From positions 1 to 18,561 of the forward strand of contig JAHBNG010000186.1 of assembly GCA_019217005.1 (NCBI GenBank): a stretch of 18,561 bases of DNA, in the 5' to 3' direction. Within the stretch, counting starts at the first letter, position 1. The number at the start of each line of letters is the position of its first letter. The DNA comes from Chloroflexi bacterium TSY. GTDB lineage: Bacteria; Chloroflexota; Anaerolineae; Caldilineales; Caldilineaceae. The position numbers and the translations under genes are program-made. The notes under the pieces were generated by a model that was not told where the DNA came from, did no database searches, and saw nothing but the letters and a program-made list of their open reading frames with translations. Positions 9,096 through 16,004 of this stretch are shown one piece after another.

Positions 9096-9098
9096 CTA
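9096..9098 (-). other. In-frame TAG at a conserved Trp position (AT/KR junction)
   Basis: The AT frame ends N-I-A-E-TAG. The next codons in the same frame are F-Y-T-P-S-W-K-R-T-A-P-P-V-H-E-T-N, running directly into the KR frame at 9044 (54 nt between the reference points, a multiple of three). In related synthases this post-AT linker reads W-F-Y-x-P-x-W-K, so the TAG occupies the place of the first Trp. TGG to TAG is one base change. It could be a nonsense mutation, a readthrough or suppressed codon, or a sequencing error. Confidence 0.85.
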
Positions 9099-10283
9099 CT
9101 CGGCAATGTTGGCACGTTTGTTCAACGAACCGGGGCTTGCTAGACCGTTTAGCCCTCCAGATTGCGGTTCGACCCAATAGCGTCGTCGTTCAAAGGGATA
9201 GGTGGGCAATGGAATGCGACGACGCTCTTCATCCGCATAGTAGCCAGACCATTCGATTGACATCCCAGCCAGCCAGAGCCGCCCCAAGGTCGTTAACAGA
9301 TAGGCCATATCCGCAATCTCATGATTCGGATGACGTATGGACGACAGAACGGTTTGACCTGGTACGCGTTGTGGATGCCAGCGTGTAAAGGAAACCAGCG
9401 TGGTGCCTGGTCCCACCTCTAACAGGACGCGATCTGGGTCTTTCACCAACTCCTCAATGCCATCCGCAAAGCGTACGGCCTGACGCAAGTGTTTGGCCCA
9501 ATAAGCAGGATCCGTGGCCTCTTCCGCCTCAATCCAACGCCCCGTGACGTTCGACACATATGGAATCTGTGGCGCATTGAGCGTCACGGAAGCAAATGCA
9601 TCCTGGAACGGTTCCAAGATGGGATCCATCATGTGCGAGTGAAAAGCATGAGATGTGTGCAGGCGGCGACAGCCAATGCCTTCTGCGCTCAACTGCTCTT
9701 CCAACGCATCAATATGTTCCGTCTCCCCAGAGAGAACGCAGGAGCCAGGGGCGTTCACAGTCGCAAGTGCGATCTTATCGCTTAAGTAGGGCGTCACGTT
9801 CTCTTCGGCGATGGGAACGGAGAGCATGGCACCACCAGGCAGCGCCTGCATCAGCTTGCCACGGGTGGCAACCAACTTGAGTGCGTCCTCCAGCGAGAAG
9901 ACGCCAGCCACACAGGCCGCAACATATTCACCAATGCTGTGCCCGATCATGACTGCTGGCTTGATGCCCCAGTCCATCCATAACTGAGCCAACGCATACT
10001 CGATGACAAAGAGCGCCGGCTGCGTGATAGCCGTTTGCCCCAGACGTTCGGCGGCTTCGGCTTCCTGGTCTGGATCGGGGTAGATCACGCTGCGCAAGTC
10101 AAACCCTAATTCGGTCTCAAGCAACTGGCAGCATCGATCCACATGGTGGCGGAATGTGGCCTCCGTCTCATACAGATCGCGTCCCATCTGCACATACTGA
10201 GCGCCTTGTCCGGTGAACATGAAGACCATTGAGCGCTCTCTGGGCTCTTGGAATCCCGTAAAAACCAGACTCAGTAGATCCAA
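9096..10283 (-). CDS. PKS acyltransferase (AT) fragment, malonyl-type
   Basis: A 395-residue frame holding a complete acyltransferase domain that would load an extender unit onto the carrier protein. Motifs: F-T-G-Q-G-A-Q-Y at 23-30; Q-T-A-I-T-Q-P-A around 83-90; the nucleophile elbow GHSIGEY at 114-120 with Ser116; and HAFH at 212-215, the established fingerprint for malonyl-CoA. The post-AT linker P-T-Y-P-F-E-R-R-R-Y-W is at 360-370. The only upstream start in frame is a TTG inside the inserted 215-bp element (10283-10281), without a ribosome binding site. Met19 (10229-10227) is another possible start, also weakly preceded. The first five or six residues come from the element and target duplication. 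The frame ends at the TAG described separately. It is best read as the middle part of a broken KS-AT-KR synthase; a free-standing AT is possible but unsupported. Confidence 0.88.
   Translation of the reverse strand: MDLLSLVFTGFQEPRERSMVFMFTGQGAQYVQMGRDLYETEATFRHHVDRCCQLLETELGFDLRSVIYPDPDQEAEAAERLGQTAITQPALFVIEYALAQLWMDWGIKPAVMIGHSIGEYVAACVAGVFSLEDALKLVATRGKLMQALPGGAMLSVPIAEENVTPYLSDKIALATVNAPGSCVLSGETEHIDALEEQLSAEGIGCRRLHTSHAFHSHMMDPILEPFQDAFASVTLNAPQIPYVSNVTGRWIEAEEATDPAYWAKHLRQAVRFADGIEELVKDPDRVLLEVGPGTTLVSFTRWHPQRVPGQTVLSSIRHPNHEIADMAYLLTTLGRLWLAGMSIEWSGYYADEERRRIPLPTYPFERRRYWVEPQSGGLNGLASPGSLNKRANIAE
10267..10271 (+). repeat. Target-site duplication, left copy
   Basis: AGACT immediately precedes the left terminal repeat and equals 10487-10491. 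Keeping a single copy restores the reading frame from KS into AT. Confidence 0.82.
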
Positions 10284-10287
10284 ATTT
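10272..10287 (+). repeat. Left terminal inverted repeat of MITE
   Basis: CAGTAGATCCAAATTT is an exact reverse complement of 10471-10486. Just outside it is the duplicated pentamer. With the duplication included, the match extends to 22 of 23 positions (10265-10287 against 10471-10493). Confidence 0.92.
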
Positions 10288-10296
10288 GGCGTTTTT

Positions 10297-10387
10297 GGCG
10301 ATTTTCAGTCGAGATTGCAGGGATTTTGGAGTCATTTATTCAGATTTCGGTTACAGAAAACAACCTATTTCATATCTGAAAATCGCC
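10297..10387. repeat. Nested inverted repeat inside the MITE
   Basis: GGCGATTTTCAG (10297-10308) is the exact reverse complement of CTGAAAATCGCC (10376-10387). Pairing extends a few bases further with a one-base bulge. Together with the terminal repeats, the element can fold into a long stem with an internal hairpin, as is common in MITEs. Confidence 0.75.
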
Positions 10388-10443
10388 CAAATCTAACGCA
10401 AAAACTAGATATCGACCGGCAAATTTGTATTTATGTCAACTGT

Positions 10444-12057
10444 TTAGCCAGAATTCTCTCTCAAAACCTGAAATTTGGATCTACTGAGACTGGGATCCAG
10501 GGCCTCCAGAGCCTCGACCGCGCTGCCGTCGTTACAAATAATAATGCGGCGATGTCCAAACTCATGCCGTCCAACTTGTAAGGTGTAGGCCACATCCGCA
10601 AGGTTCAGCTCTGGATGATCAGCCAAATACGCGGCCAAGTTTTCGGTTGCTTGCTCCAACCCCGTGCTTGTCCGTGCGGAGAGCATGAGCATGTGCCAGG
10701 GTCTGCGTCGCTCATCGGACTCAAATTCAGGAGCTTCTTCCACAATTAAGTGGGCATTGGTGCCCCCCATACCAAAAGAGCTGACGCCAGCCCGACGAGG
10801 AACATAGGTGCCGTTGGATGGACTCAGCCAGTCTGTCAGCTTGTTGTTCACATAGAATGGACTGTTCTCAAAGTCAATGAGGGGATTCGGCTTTTCATAA
10901 TGCAAGCTCTCTGGAATCTGTTTGTGCTTGAGCGTCAGAGCCGTTTTGATCAGACCCGTCACGCCAGCCGCCGTATCCAGATGCCCCACATTGCTCTTGA
11001 CTGCGCCAATTGCGCAGAACCTCTTCTTTTCCGTTGAAGCCCGGAAGACCCGCGTCAACGCCTCGATCTCCATCGGATCTCCCAACGTTGTACCAGTGCC
11101 ATGCGTCTCGATATACCCAATGGATTCGGGATCTACATCCGCCACGGCCAATGCTTCTGCAATGACGTCTGCCTGGCCATCAACGCTTGGTGCCGTATAC
11201 CCGACCTTGACTGCCCCATCATTGTTAATTGCGGATCCTCGGATCACGGCATAGATGGTATCTCTATCGACCACGGCATCATCCAGCCGCTTCAGCACAA
11301 CAATGCCTGCCCCGCTGCTCCCGACTGTGCCCTGGGCCTGTGCGTCAAAGGACCGACAGTGGCCATCGGGCGACAAAATGCCTCCCTCTTGATACATGTA
11401 GCCATGCTTCTGCGGCACGCTGATGGAGACGCCGCCAGCCAGCACCATATCGGACTCGCCGTTGAGCAGGCTCTGGCACGCGAGATGAACGGCCACCAAC
11501 GAGGTGGAACAGGCCGTCTGCACCGTCACACTTGGGCCACGCAGATTCAATTTGTAGGCCGTCTGCGTGGTCAGATGGTCGGTGCGGTTGCGGATGGAGG
11601 CCTGAAGCACGCTCACCATACTCATCGCATCGTCGTTGGTGAAGAGGTTAAAGAGCGCATAGGTATCGACACCAACGCCGCCAAAGACCCCGATAGATCC
11701 ATCATAGCGAGCGGCGTCGTATCCAGCATTTTCCAGCGCCTGCCAGGCACACTCCAAAAAGAGCCGATGCTGTGGATCGGTGATCTCCGCTTCACGGGGC
11801 GGGATGCCAAAGAATGCGGCGTCAAAGAATTCGACGTCTTCTATTGCACCGTGAGACTTAACATAGTTGGGGTGGCGGATCATATCGGAATCCAACCCGG
11901 CCTCTTCCAACTCCTCTTCTGTAAAGAAGCTGATAGACTCAACCCCATCACGCAAATTCTGCCAAAATTCGTCAACTGTTGCAGCTCCTGGAAAGCGACC
12001 GGCCATACCAACAATGGCAATGCTATCGAGTGGGAGGGAGTTTAATTCGTCACTCAT
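10444..12057 (-). CDS. PKS ketosynthase (KS) fragment
   Basis: A 537-residue frame with a full ketosynthase, the decarboxylative Claisen condensing enzyme, plus the start of the KS-AT linker. The catalytic triad is present: Cys183 in TACSTS, His319 in ETHGTGTTLGDP and His359 in KSNVGHLDTAAG. The N-terminus M-S-D-E-L-N-S-L-P-L-D-S-I-A-I-V-G-M-A-G-R-F-P-G lacks a long docking coil. It follows the NRPS carrier directly, so it would accept an aminoacyl thioester. The ATG overlaps the NRPS stop (ATGA, 12057-12054), which indicates translational coupling, and AAGGAG at 12067-12072 lies 9 nt upstream. After D-P-S-L (521-524) the last 13 residues are encoded by the inserted MITE, and the frame stops inside it. 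In an intact gene the chain would continue straight into AT. Confidence 0.92.
   Translation of the reverse strand: MSDELNSLPLDSIAIVGMAGRFPGAATVDEFWQNLRDGVESISFFTEEELEEAGLDSDMIRHPNYVKSHGAIEDVEFFDAAFFGIPPREAEITDPQHRLFLECAWQALENAGYDAARYDGSIGVFGGVGVDTYALFNLFTNDDAMSMVSVLQASIRNRTDHLTTQTAYKLNLRGPSVTVQTACSTSLVAVHLACQSLLNGESDMVLAGGVSISVPQKHGYMYQEGGILSPDGHCRSFDAQAQGTVGSSGAGIVVLKRLDDAVVDRDTIYAVIRGSAINNDGAVKVGYTAPSVDGQADVIAEALAVADVDPESIGYIETHGTGTTLGDPMEIEALTRVFRASTEKKRFCAIGAVKSNVGHLDTAAGVTGLIKTALTLKHKQIPESLHYEKPNPLIDFENSPFYVNNKLTDWLSPSNGTYVPRRAGVSSFGMGGTNAHLIVEEAPEFESDERRRPWHMLMLSARTSTGLEQATENLAAYLADHPELNLADVAYTLQVGRHEFGHRRIIICNDGSAVEALEALDPSLSRSKFQVLRENSG
10471..10486 (-). repeat. Right terminal inverted repeat of MITE
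   Basis: AAATTTGGATCTACTG on the plus strand is the exact reverse complement of the left end at 10272-10287. It lies in the terminal codons of the truncated KS frame. Confidence 0.92.
10487..10491 (+). repeat. Target-site duplication, right copy
   Basis: AGACT immediately follows the right terminal repeat and is identical to 10267-10271. A 5-bp duplication is the mark of transposase-mediated insertion. Confidence 0.82.
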
Positions 12058-15000
12058 TGACTTCTTCTCCTTTTTGTGGCCCGTGCGCGGCGTTTCTGTT
12101 GTGCTTCCTGACGCCGACTCGCTCTCTCTTGGGCTTTCTCAAACGAAGGGGCTTCATCAGCCATTTCACTAAAATATGTTGCGAGCATGGTAACAGTTGG
12201 ATTGCGAAACATATCGATCAACGAAATCTCTTTCTCAAATGCCTCACGTAGTTTGGTGTGGTCCCGAACCATCAGCAGGGAATGGCCGCCAAGGTCAAAA
12301 AAGTTATCGTTGATTCCCACACGCTCCACGCTGAGGACTTCCTGCCAAATGTCGGCAATTGTCTGTTCGATTTCAGAGCGGGGAGCCACATATGCAGCTT
12401 GCGATCTCTGGCGTACGCTTTCGGGCGCAGGCAACGCTTTGCGATCGACTTTGCCATTGCGCGTCAACGGCAACCTGGGTAGCGAAACAAAATGTGTCGG
12501 TACCATATATTCCGGCAGCTTTGACCGCAGATGCGTGCGCCATTCATCCGATTCAGACACAGCACCAGCACTGGGAACAACGTAGGCCACAAGCCGAGCA
12601 TCATCACCATCCCCACGGACGATGACCACGCATTCGTGTACGTCCGCAAGCTGACAGAGCACAGCTTCGATTTCACCCAACTCAATGCGAAAACCACGTA
12701 GCTTCACCTGATGGTCGGCACGACCGAGGAATTGAATGTTGCCGTCGGGCAAAAACCGGGCCAGATCACCCGTTCGATAAAGGCGTTTGCTGGAGCCTAT
12801 TGGGAACGGATTGGCAATGAATTTTTCGGTCGTCAAGTCAGGTCGATTGAGATAGCTGCGCGCCACCCCCATGCCACCGATATAGAGCTCACCGTTGACC
12901 CCAACCGGAACAGGTTGCAGACGTTCGTCCAAAATAAAGATCTGCACATTTGCAATGGGTCGACCGATGGCTGGTTCGGTGAGAGAACCGTCGATGCGGC
13001 AGACCGCAGCGTTCACCGTACACTCTGTAGGGCCATAAACATTGTAAAAAGCGGTGTCGGTGATCTTGCTCAGAGCGGACCAGGTATCGCTGTCGATTGC
13101 TTCGCCACCAATCAGGATCAGCTTGGGCGCAATGGGCTGCGATTGCGCCGAGTAGCTATTCAGAATCAAACGGAGTTGTGCAGGCGTGCAATCCAGCACA
13201 TCCAATTTGTGTTCCGCAACAAACGCCAACATCGCTTCACCATCTGGACGAACTTCTTCGGGCACAATGTAGAGCGTGTGACCAAATGCGAATTGGATCA
13301 ACTGCTTCACTGATGAATCGAAGGTCAATGGCGCATTGACACTAACGCGCAGCGATGTTTGGGGATCCTCGTCATGGGCTACACTCTCATCGGCATAGAC
13401 ACTGGTTCGCAACGCATTGGCCAGATTCACCACCGAATCATGTTGGATCATCACGCCCTTGGGCTGGCCGGATGAACCCGATGTGTAGATGATGTAGGCC
13501 AGATGCTCCGGTTTCGCCTCGCTGGTCGGATTCTGGTCCGACTCTTGCGCAATCGTTGACCACGCGCTGTCCAGACAGATCGCCTGCACGTCATCGAACA
13601 TGGCTTGATTGTCAGCGGCGCTCAACCTGCGTAGCACGTTCTCTTGTGTCAACAGAATGGTTGCCTGGGCATCCGCCAACGTGAAGGCCAGACGTTCGGC
13701 TGGATAAACAGGATCAAGTGGGACATAGGCGCCACCTGCTTTGAGGATGCCCAACACAGCAACCAACATCTCCACCGAACGTTCCATGCAGAGTCCCACA
13801 GCAGAATCGGGACCAATCCCTAAACTTTGCAGATGATGGGCGAGTTGATTGGAACGAGCATTCAATTCGCCATAGGTTAACTGCTGTTCACCAAATACAA
13901 CAGCAGGTCGCTCCGACCAGTTGGCGGCCTGTTCCTCAAACAGTTGATGGAGACACACATCACGAGGAACATCGACAGCGGTGTCGTTAAATGTCTCCAG
14001 CAGTTGCTGGCGCGCCTGCGCATCCAAAATCTCCAGCTTGCCGACTGGGGCATCCACCGCGGTGACGGCACTACGCAACAGTGTTTCGAACTGCCCTGCC
14101 AACCGTTCCACATCGCTTGGTTGAAACCGGTTTGCATCGTAATGGAATTCTAGTTTCAATGCATGGTCAACTCGAATACAAGACAATTGAAGATGATATC
14201 GTTCACTGATCGTGCGCCAATGTACGGGCGTAAGCGCAAACTCCCCAGAACGTTGGGAGGTGGGTTGCTCCGCATAGGCGAAACCAATCGGGAAGAATGG
14301 TGTCGTCGCACCAGTTTGAGCTGGTATCGTGGCGCTCTCCCACAGGAAATAATCCTGATGCTCATAGGCGGCTTGCCAGGCGGCCTCCACTTGTGCAATG
14401 ACCTCGTGCAAGCGGAAATCTGGTTCGAAATGGAAGGAAACAGGCACCCATTTTGTGAACAAGCCCATTGCATCGTGGAGCATCTCGTGTGGTCTGCCAT
14501 CGCTCACCACGCCCGTCAGAATGTCCGACTCACCCGTCAGCCGCCAGAGTAGCGTCTGCCAGCACGCCAGCAAAATGGCCGTCATTCTCGCGCCCTCGTC
14601 GATCTCTTCAGATGTCGTGACGCTTGAGGCGAGTAGAAATTCCGGATTAAACAATCGTCCTACTATCTCGTCATCAAGAGACAGGGTGAACACGTCAGGC
14701 TCAAAGTGGGCTGCGGCGGCAGACTCGCGTTCGAAAGGCAGGGTGAGTCTCGGGAACTCTTCAAATCTCTGTTGCTGCCAGAAATTTTTGCCTTCTTCCG
14801 CCTCTTCTTCATCTTCCAGCAACTCGTGCTGCCACTCCGAAAACTGGATATATTGCAAGCTCTCTTCAACGAGCCCATTGGTATATAAATTGCCGCCTAC
14901 GTACCCCACATAAGCGTGGCTTAGCTCCTGTATCAGATTGTGTGCCGTCCAGCGATCAGCGCACAACGCGGGGAGGGTCAAGACCAATAGTCGCTTGCCA

Positions 15001-15128
15001 GACGACAGCATTCCCACTGATGCATGGAGCAGAGGGCCTTGTTCGAAATCAAATGGACGCTGTCGCTCCCGCGCAAAGATTGCCTCGACCATCGGTTCTA
15101 TGTGGTCTCTTGCCCCGTTTATGGCCAA
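12054..15128 (-). CDS. Nonribosomal peptide synthetase C-A-T, 5'-truncated at an IS
   Basis: A 1024-residue frame. The C domain (to about 370) lacks its first 80-120 residues; the expected S-F-x-Q-x-R-L-W start is absent. It begins close to the core motif, which is PALCADRW (53-60) instead of HHxxxDGW: no His, Asp kept. The adenylation domain (about 395-895) has YTSGSSGQPKG (548-558), a Y-G-P-T-E motif (698-702) and NGKVDRKALP (891-900). My alignment to GrsA gives D-S-K-D-L-G-V-V-N-K, closest to the Glu code I remember (D-A-K-D-L-G-V-V-D-K), so Glu or Gln is a tentative call. The carrier has DLGGHSLL with Ser950, followed by a strongly basic tail (about 1001-1023), perhaps a docking segment for the KS protein. 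The listed start is a TTG inside the IS terminal repeat; the first three codons are IS or target sequence and no ribosome binding site is seen. The natural start is lost, so the gene is likely non-functional. Confidence 0.9.
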   Translation of the reverse strand: MAINGARDHIEPMVEAIFARERQRPFDFEQGPLLHASVGMLSSGKRLLVLTLPALCADRWTAHNLIQELSHAYVGYVGGNLYTNGLVEESLQYIQFSEWQHELLEDEEEAEEGKNFWQQQRFEEFPRLTLPFERESAAAAHFEPDVFTLSLDDEIVGRLFNPEFLLASSVTTSEEIDEGARMTAILLACWQTLLWRLTGESDILTGVVSDGRPHEMLHDAMGLFTKWVPVSFHFEPDFRLHEVIAQVEAAWQAAYEHQDYFLWESATIPAQTGATTPFFPIGFAYAEQPTSQRSGEFALTPVHWRTISERYHLQLSCIRVDHALKLEFHYDANRFQPSDVERLAGQFETLLRSAVTAVDAPVGKLEILDAQARQQLLETFNDTAVDVPRDVCLHQLFEEQAANWSERPAVVFGEQQLTYGELNARSNQLAHHLQSLGIGPDSAVGLCMERSVEMLVAVLGILKAGGAYVPLDPVYPAERLAFTLADAQATILLTQENVLRRLSAADNQAMFDDVQAICLDSAWSTIAQESDQNPTSEAKPEHLAYIIYTSGSSGQPKGVMIQHDSVVNLANALRTSVYADESVAHDEDPQTSLRVSVNAPLTFDSSVKQLIQFAFGHTLYIVPEEVRPDGEAMLAFVAEHKLDVLDCTPAQLRLILNSYSAQSQPIAPKLILIGGEAIDSDTWSALSKITDTAFYNVYGPTECTVNAAVCRIDGSLTEPAIGRPIANVQIFILDERLQPVPVGVNGELYIGGMGVARSYLNRPDLTTEKFIANPFPIGSSKRLYRTGDLARFLPDGNIQFLGRADHQVKLRGFRIELGEIEAVLCQLADVHECVVIVRGDGDDARLVAYVVPSAGAVSESDEWRTHLRSKLPEYMVPTHFVSLPRLPLTRNGKVDRKALPAPESVRQRSQAAYVAPRSEIEQTIADIWQEVLSVERVGINDNFFDLGGHSLLMVRDHTKLREAFEKEISLIDMFRNPTVTMLATYFSEMADEAPSFEKAQERASRRQEAQQKRRARATKRRRSQ
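12067..12072 (-). promoter_or_regulatory. Ribosome binding site of the KS gene
   Basis: AAGGAG on the minus strand, 9 nt before the ATG at 12057-12055 and inside the 3' end of the preceding NRPS gene. It supports coupled translation from the overlapping stop and start. Confidence 0.6.
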
Positions 15129-15149
15129 TCCAAAAAATAAAATATACGC
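15122..15149 (+). repeat. Left terminal inverted repeat of the ISAzo13-type element
   Basis: It begins TGGCCAATCC followed by an A-run and ends TATACGC. It matches the reverse complement of 16392-16419 at 22 of 28 positions. Confidence 0.75.
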
Positions 15150-15186
15150 AAGAAGGTGTTAAACTAGCTCTCCAAAAGGAGCAAAA

Positions 15187-15657
15187 ATGACAATCTCGCC
15201 AGAAATGGTTGAAGTCTTGAAAGAGACGAAGGCCATGTTAAGTGGATACGAAAGAAGGCACTTCATGGCCCAAACGGTCAAAACGATATGCGAAGGGAGT
15301 CCGACGAAAGCAGAACGAGAGTTGGGCTGGAATCGGGCGACGATAGCCAAAGCCCTGGAAGAACTAGAAGGCGGCTTCTGTTATGTCGACCAAAGCCACC
15401 GACGTGGTCGCAAAAAAGCCGAAGACCATATCCCCACTTTACTGGCCGATATGGTTGAAATCGCCGATCAATTCAGCCAGACCGATCCCACCTTTCGACC
15501 CCAATTGTACACTCGACTAACCGCCGCCGAAATGCGTACCCAGCTCATCGAGCAGAAAGGATACACAGATGAGGAATTGCCTGGCGAAGAGGCCATCCGC
15601 TTGAAGCTCAATGAGTTAGGCTATGGCTCAAACCGGGTCAAAAAAGTCAACCAGTGA
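15187..15657 (+). CDS. ISAzo13-type transposase, N-terminal part
   Basis: 156 residues. R-R-H-F-M-A-Q-T-V-K, A-E-R-E-L-G-W-N-R-A-T-I-A-K-A and S-Q-T-D-P-T-F-R-P-Q-L-Y-T-R-L-T-A-A-E-M-R are typical of the N-terminal DNA-binding half of ISAzo13 (Rhodopirellula-type DDE) transposases, by recollection of the family. The ATG is preceded by AAGGAG (15176-15181) with 5-nt spacing. The frame ends at TGA 15655-15657. The continuation is in the -1 frame and joins at an A6 run (15640-15645): reading K-K-S-Q-P-V-K-K-I-P-E-T-D across the run gives the expected family sequence. This may be a programmed slippage site or a lost base. Confidence 0.82.
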   Translation: MTISPEMVEVLKETKAMLSGYERRHFMAQTVKTICEGSPTKAERELGWNRATIAKALEELEGGFCYVDQSHRRGRKKAEDHIPTLLADMVEIADQFSQTDPTFRPQLYTRLTAAEMRTQLIEQKGYTDEELPGEEAIRLKLNELGYGSNRVKKVNQ

Positions 15658-16004
15658 AAAAGATCCCAGAGACCGATGCGATCTTTGATAGAATTCATCA
15701 GATCAATCAAGAAGCGGATGCAGACGAGACGGTTCTGCGCCTCTCTTGGGATGCCAAAGCGACGATTTTACTTGACCGTTTCTCGAGAGAAGGGATAAGT
15801 CGAGTGGTTGTCAAAGCGCTCGATCATGACTTTCAAGATAAGAAGACCGAGAAAGTCACTCCTTTTGGCATTTACCTCCCTTCAACCAAGGAACTCTTTC
15901 TTTACTTGACTCAGTCGAAAGTGACGAGTGACTGTATTGTCGACTGCCTGATTGATTTTGGGAAAGCGTACGTGAACACTTTCCTCACGTCAAGACCCTC
16001 GTGA
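15645..16004 (+). pseudogene. ISAzo13-type transposase, middle part with first catalytic Asp
   Basis: The frame reads S-Q-P-V-K-K-I-P-E-T-D-A-I-F and then V-L-R-L-S-W-D-A-K-A-T, which carries the first catalytic Asp of the DDE triad, followed by D-H-D-F, T-P-F-G-I-Y-L-P and S-K-V-T-S-D. The family match ends near D-C-L-I-D-F, and the rest of this frame (about 15960-16004) is out-of-frame sequence. A GTG at 15654 overlaps the upstream stop, but homology begins before it, so it is a continuation of the previous frame and not a separate gene. Confidence 0.75.

Larger units (their letters stand above)
10272..10486. mobile_element. MITE-like 215-bp non-autonomous element
   Basis: An AT-rich, non-coding insertion bounded by perfect 16-bp terminal inverted repeats (CAGTAGATCCAAATTT at the left, its complement at the right) and flanked by a perfect 5-bp direct repeat AGACT. 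It carries a second, nested inverted repeat but no transposase. It interrupts the KS-AT linker of the PKS gene. The KS frame runs into it and stops at 10446-10444, while the AT frame can only begin at a TTG near its other end. Because 215 + 5 = 220 is not a multiple of three, it shifts the frame as well as introducing stops. The parent transposon is not in the window: these ends do not match those of the ISAzo13-type element. Confidence 0.88.
4767..12057 (-). pseudogene. Ancestral single PKS gene KS-AT-KR-DH-ACP-E, now split in three
   Basis: The three neighbouring minus-strand frames (KS 12057-10444, AT 10283-9096, KR-DH-ACP-E-like 9044-4767) are parts of one type I polyketide synthase gene. 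Two lesions separate them. The first is a 215-bp inverted-repeat element plus a 5-bp target duplication in the KS-AT linker; removing these 220 bp joins EALDPSL to VFTGFQEPRE in frame. The second is one in-frame TAG at 9096-9098, after which the same frame continues F-Y-T-P-S-W-K-R-T into the KR domain. The arithmetic agrees: 7291 bp minus 220 is 7071, or 2357 codons including the stop. The split products might still be made as separate proteins, but neither downstream piece has a convincing ribosome binding site. Active-site motifs of KS, AT and KR are intact, so the damage looks recent. Confidence 0.85.

Noticed and set aside
10434..10439. Perfect -35-like hexamer TTGACA on the minus strand inside the MITE, pointing toward AT
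   Set aside because: No acceptable -10 hexamer at 16-19 nt spacing; the best nearby AT-rich hexamers match TATAAT poorly. Too little to call a promoter.
11101..12045. Long plus-strand open frame (314 codons) opposite the KS
   Set aside because: It lies wholly antisense to a ketosynthase with intact catalytic motifs. Its translation has no recognisable domain and reflects the codon bias of the real gene.
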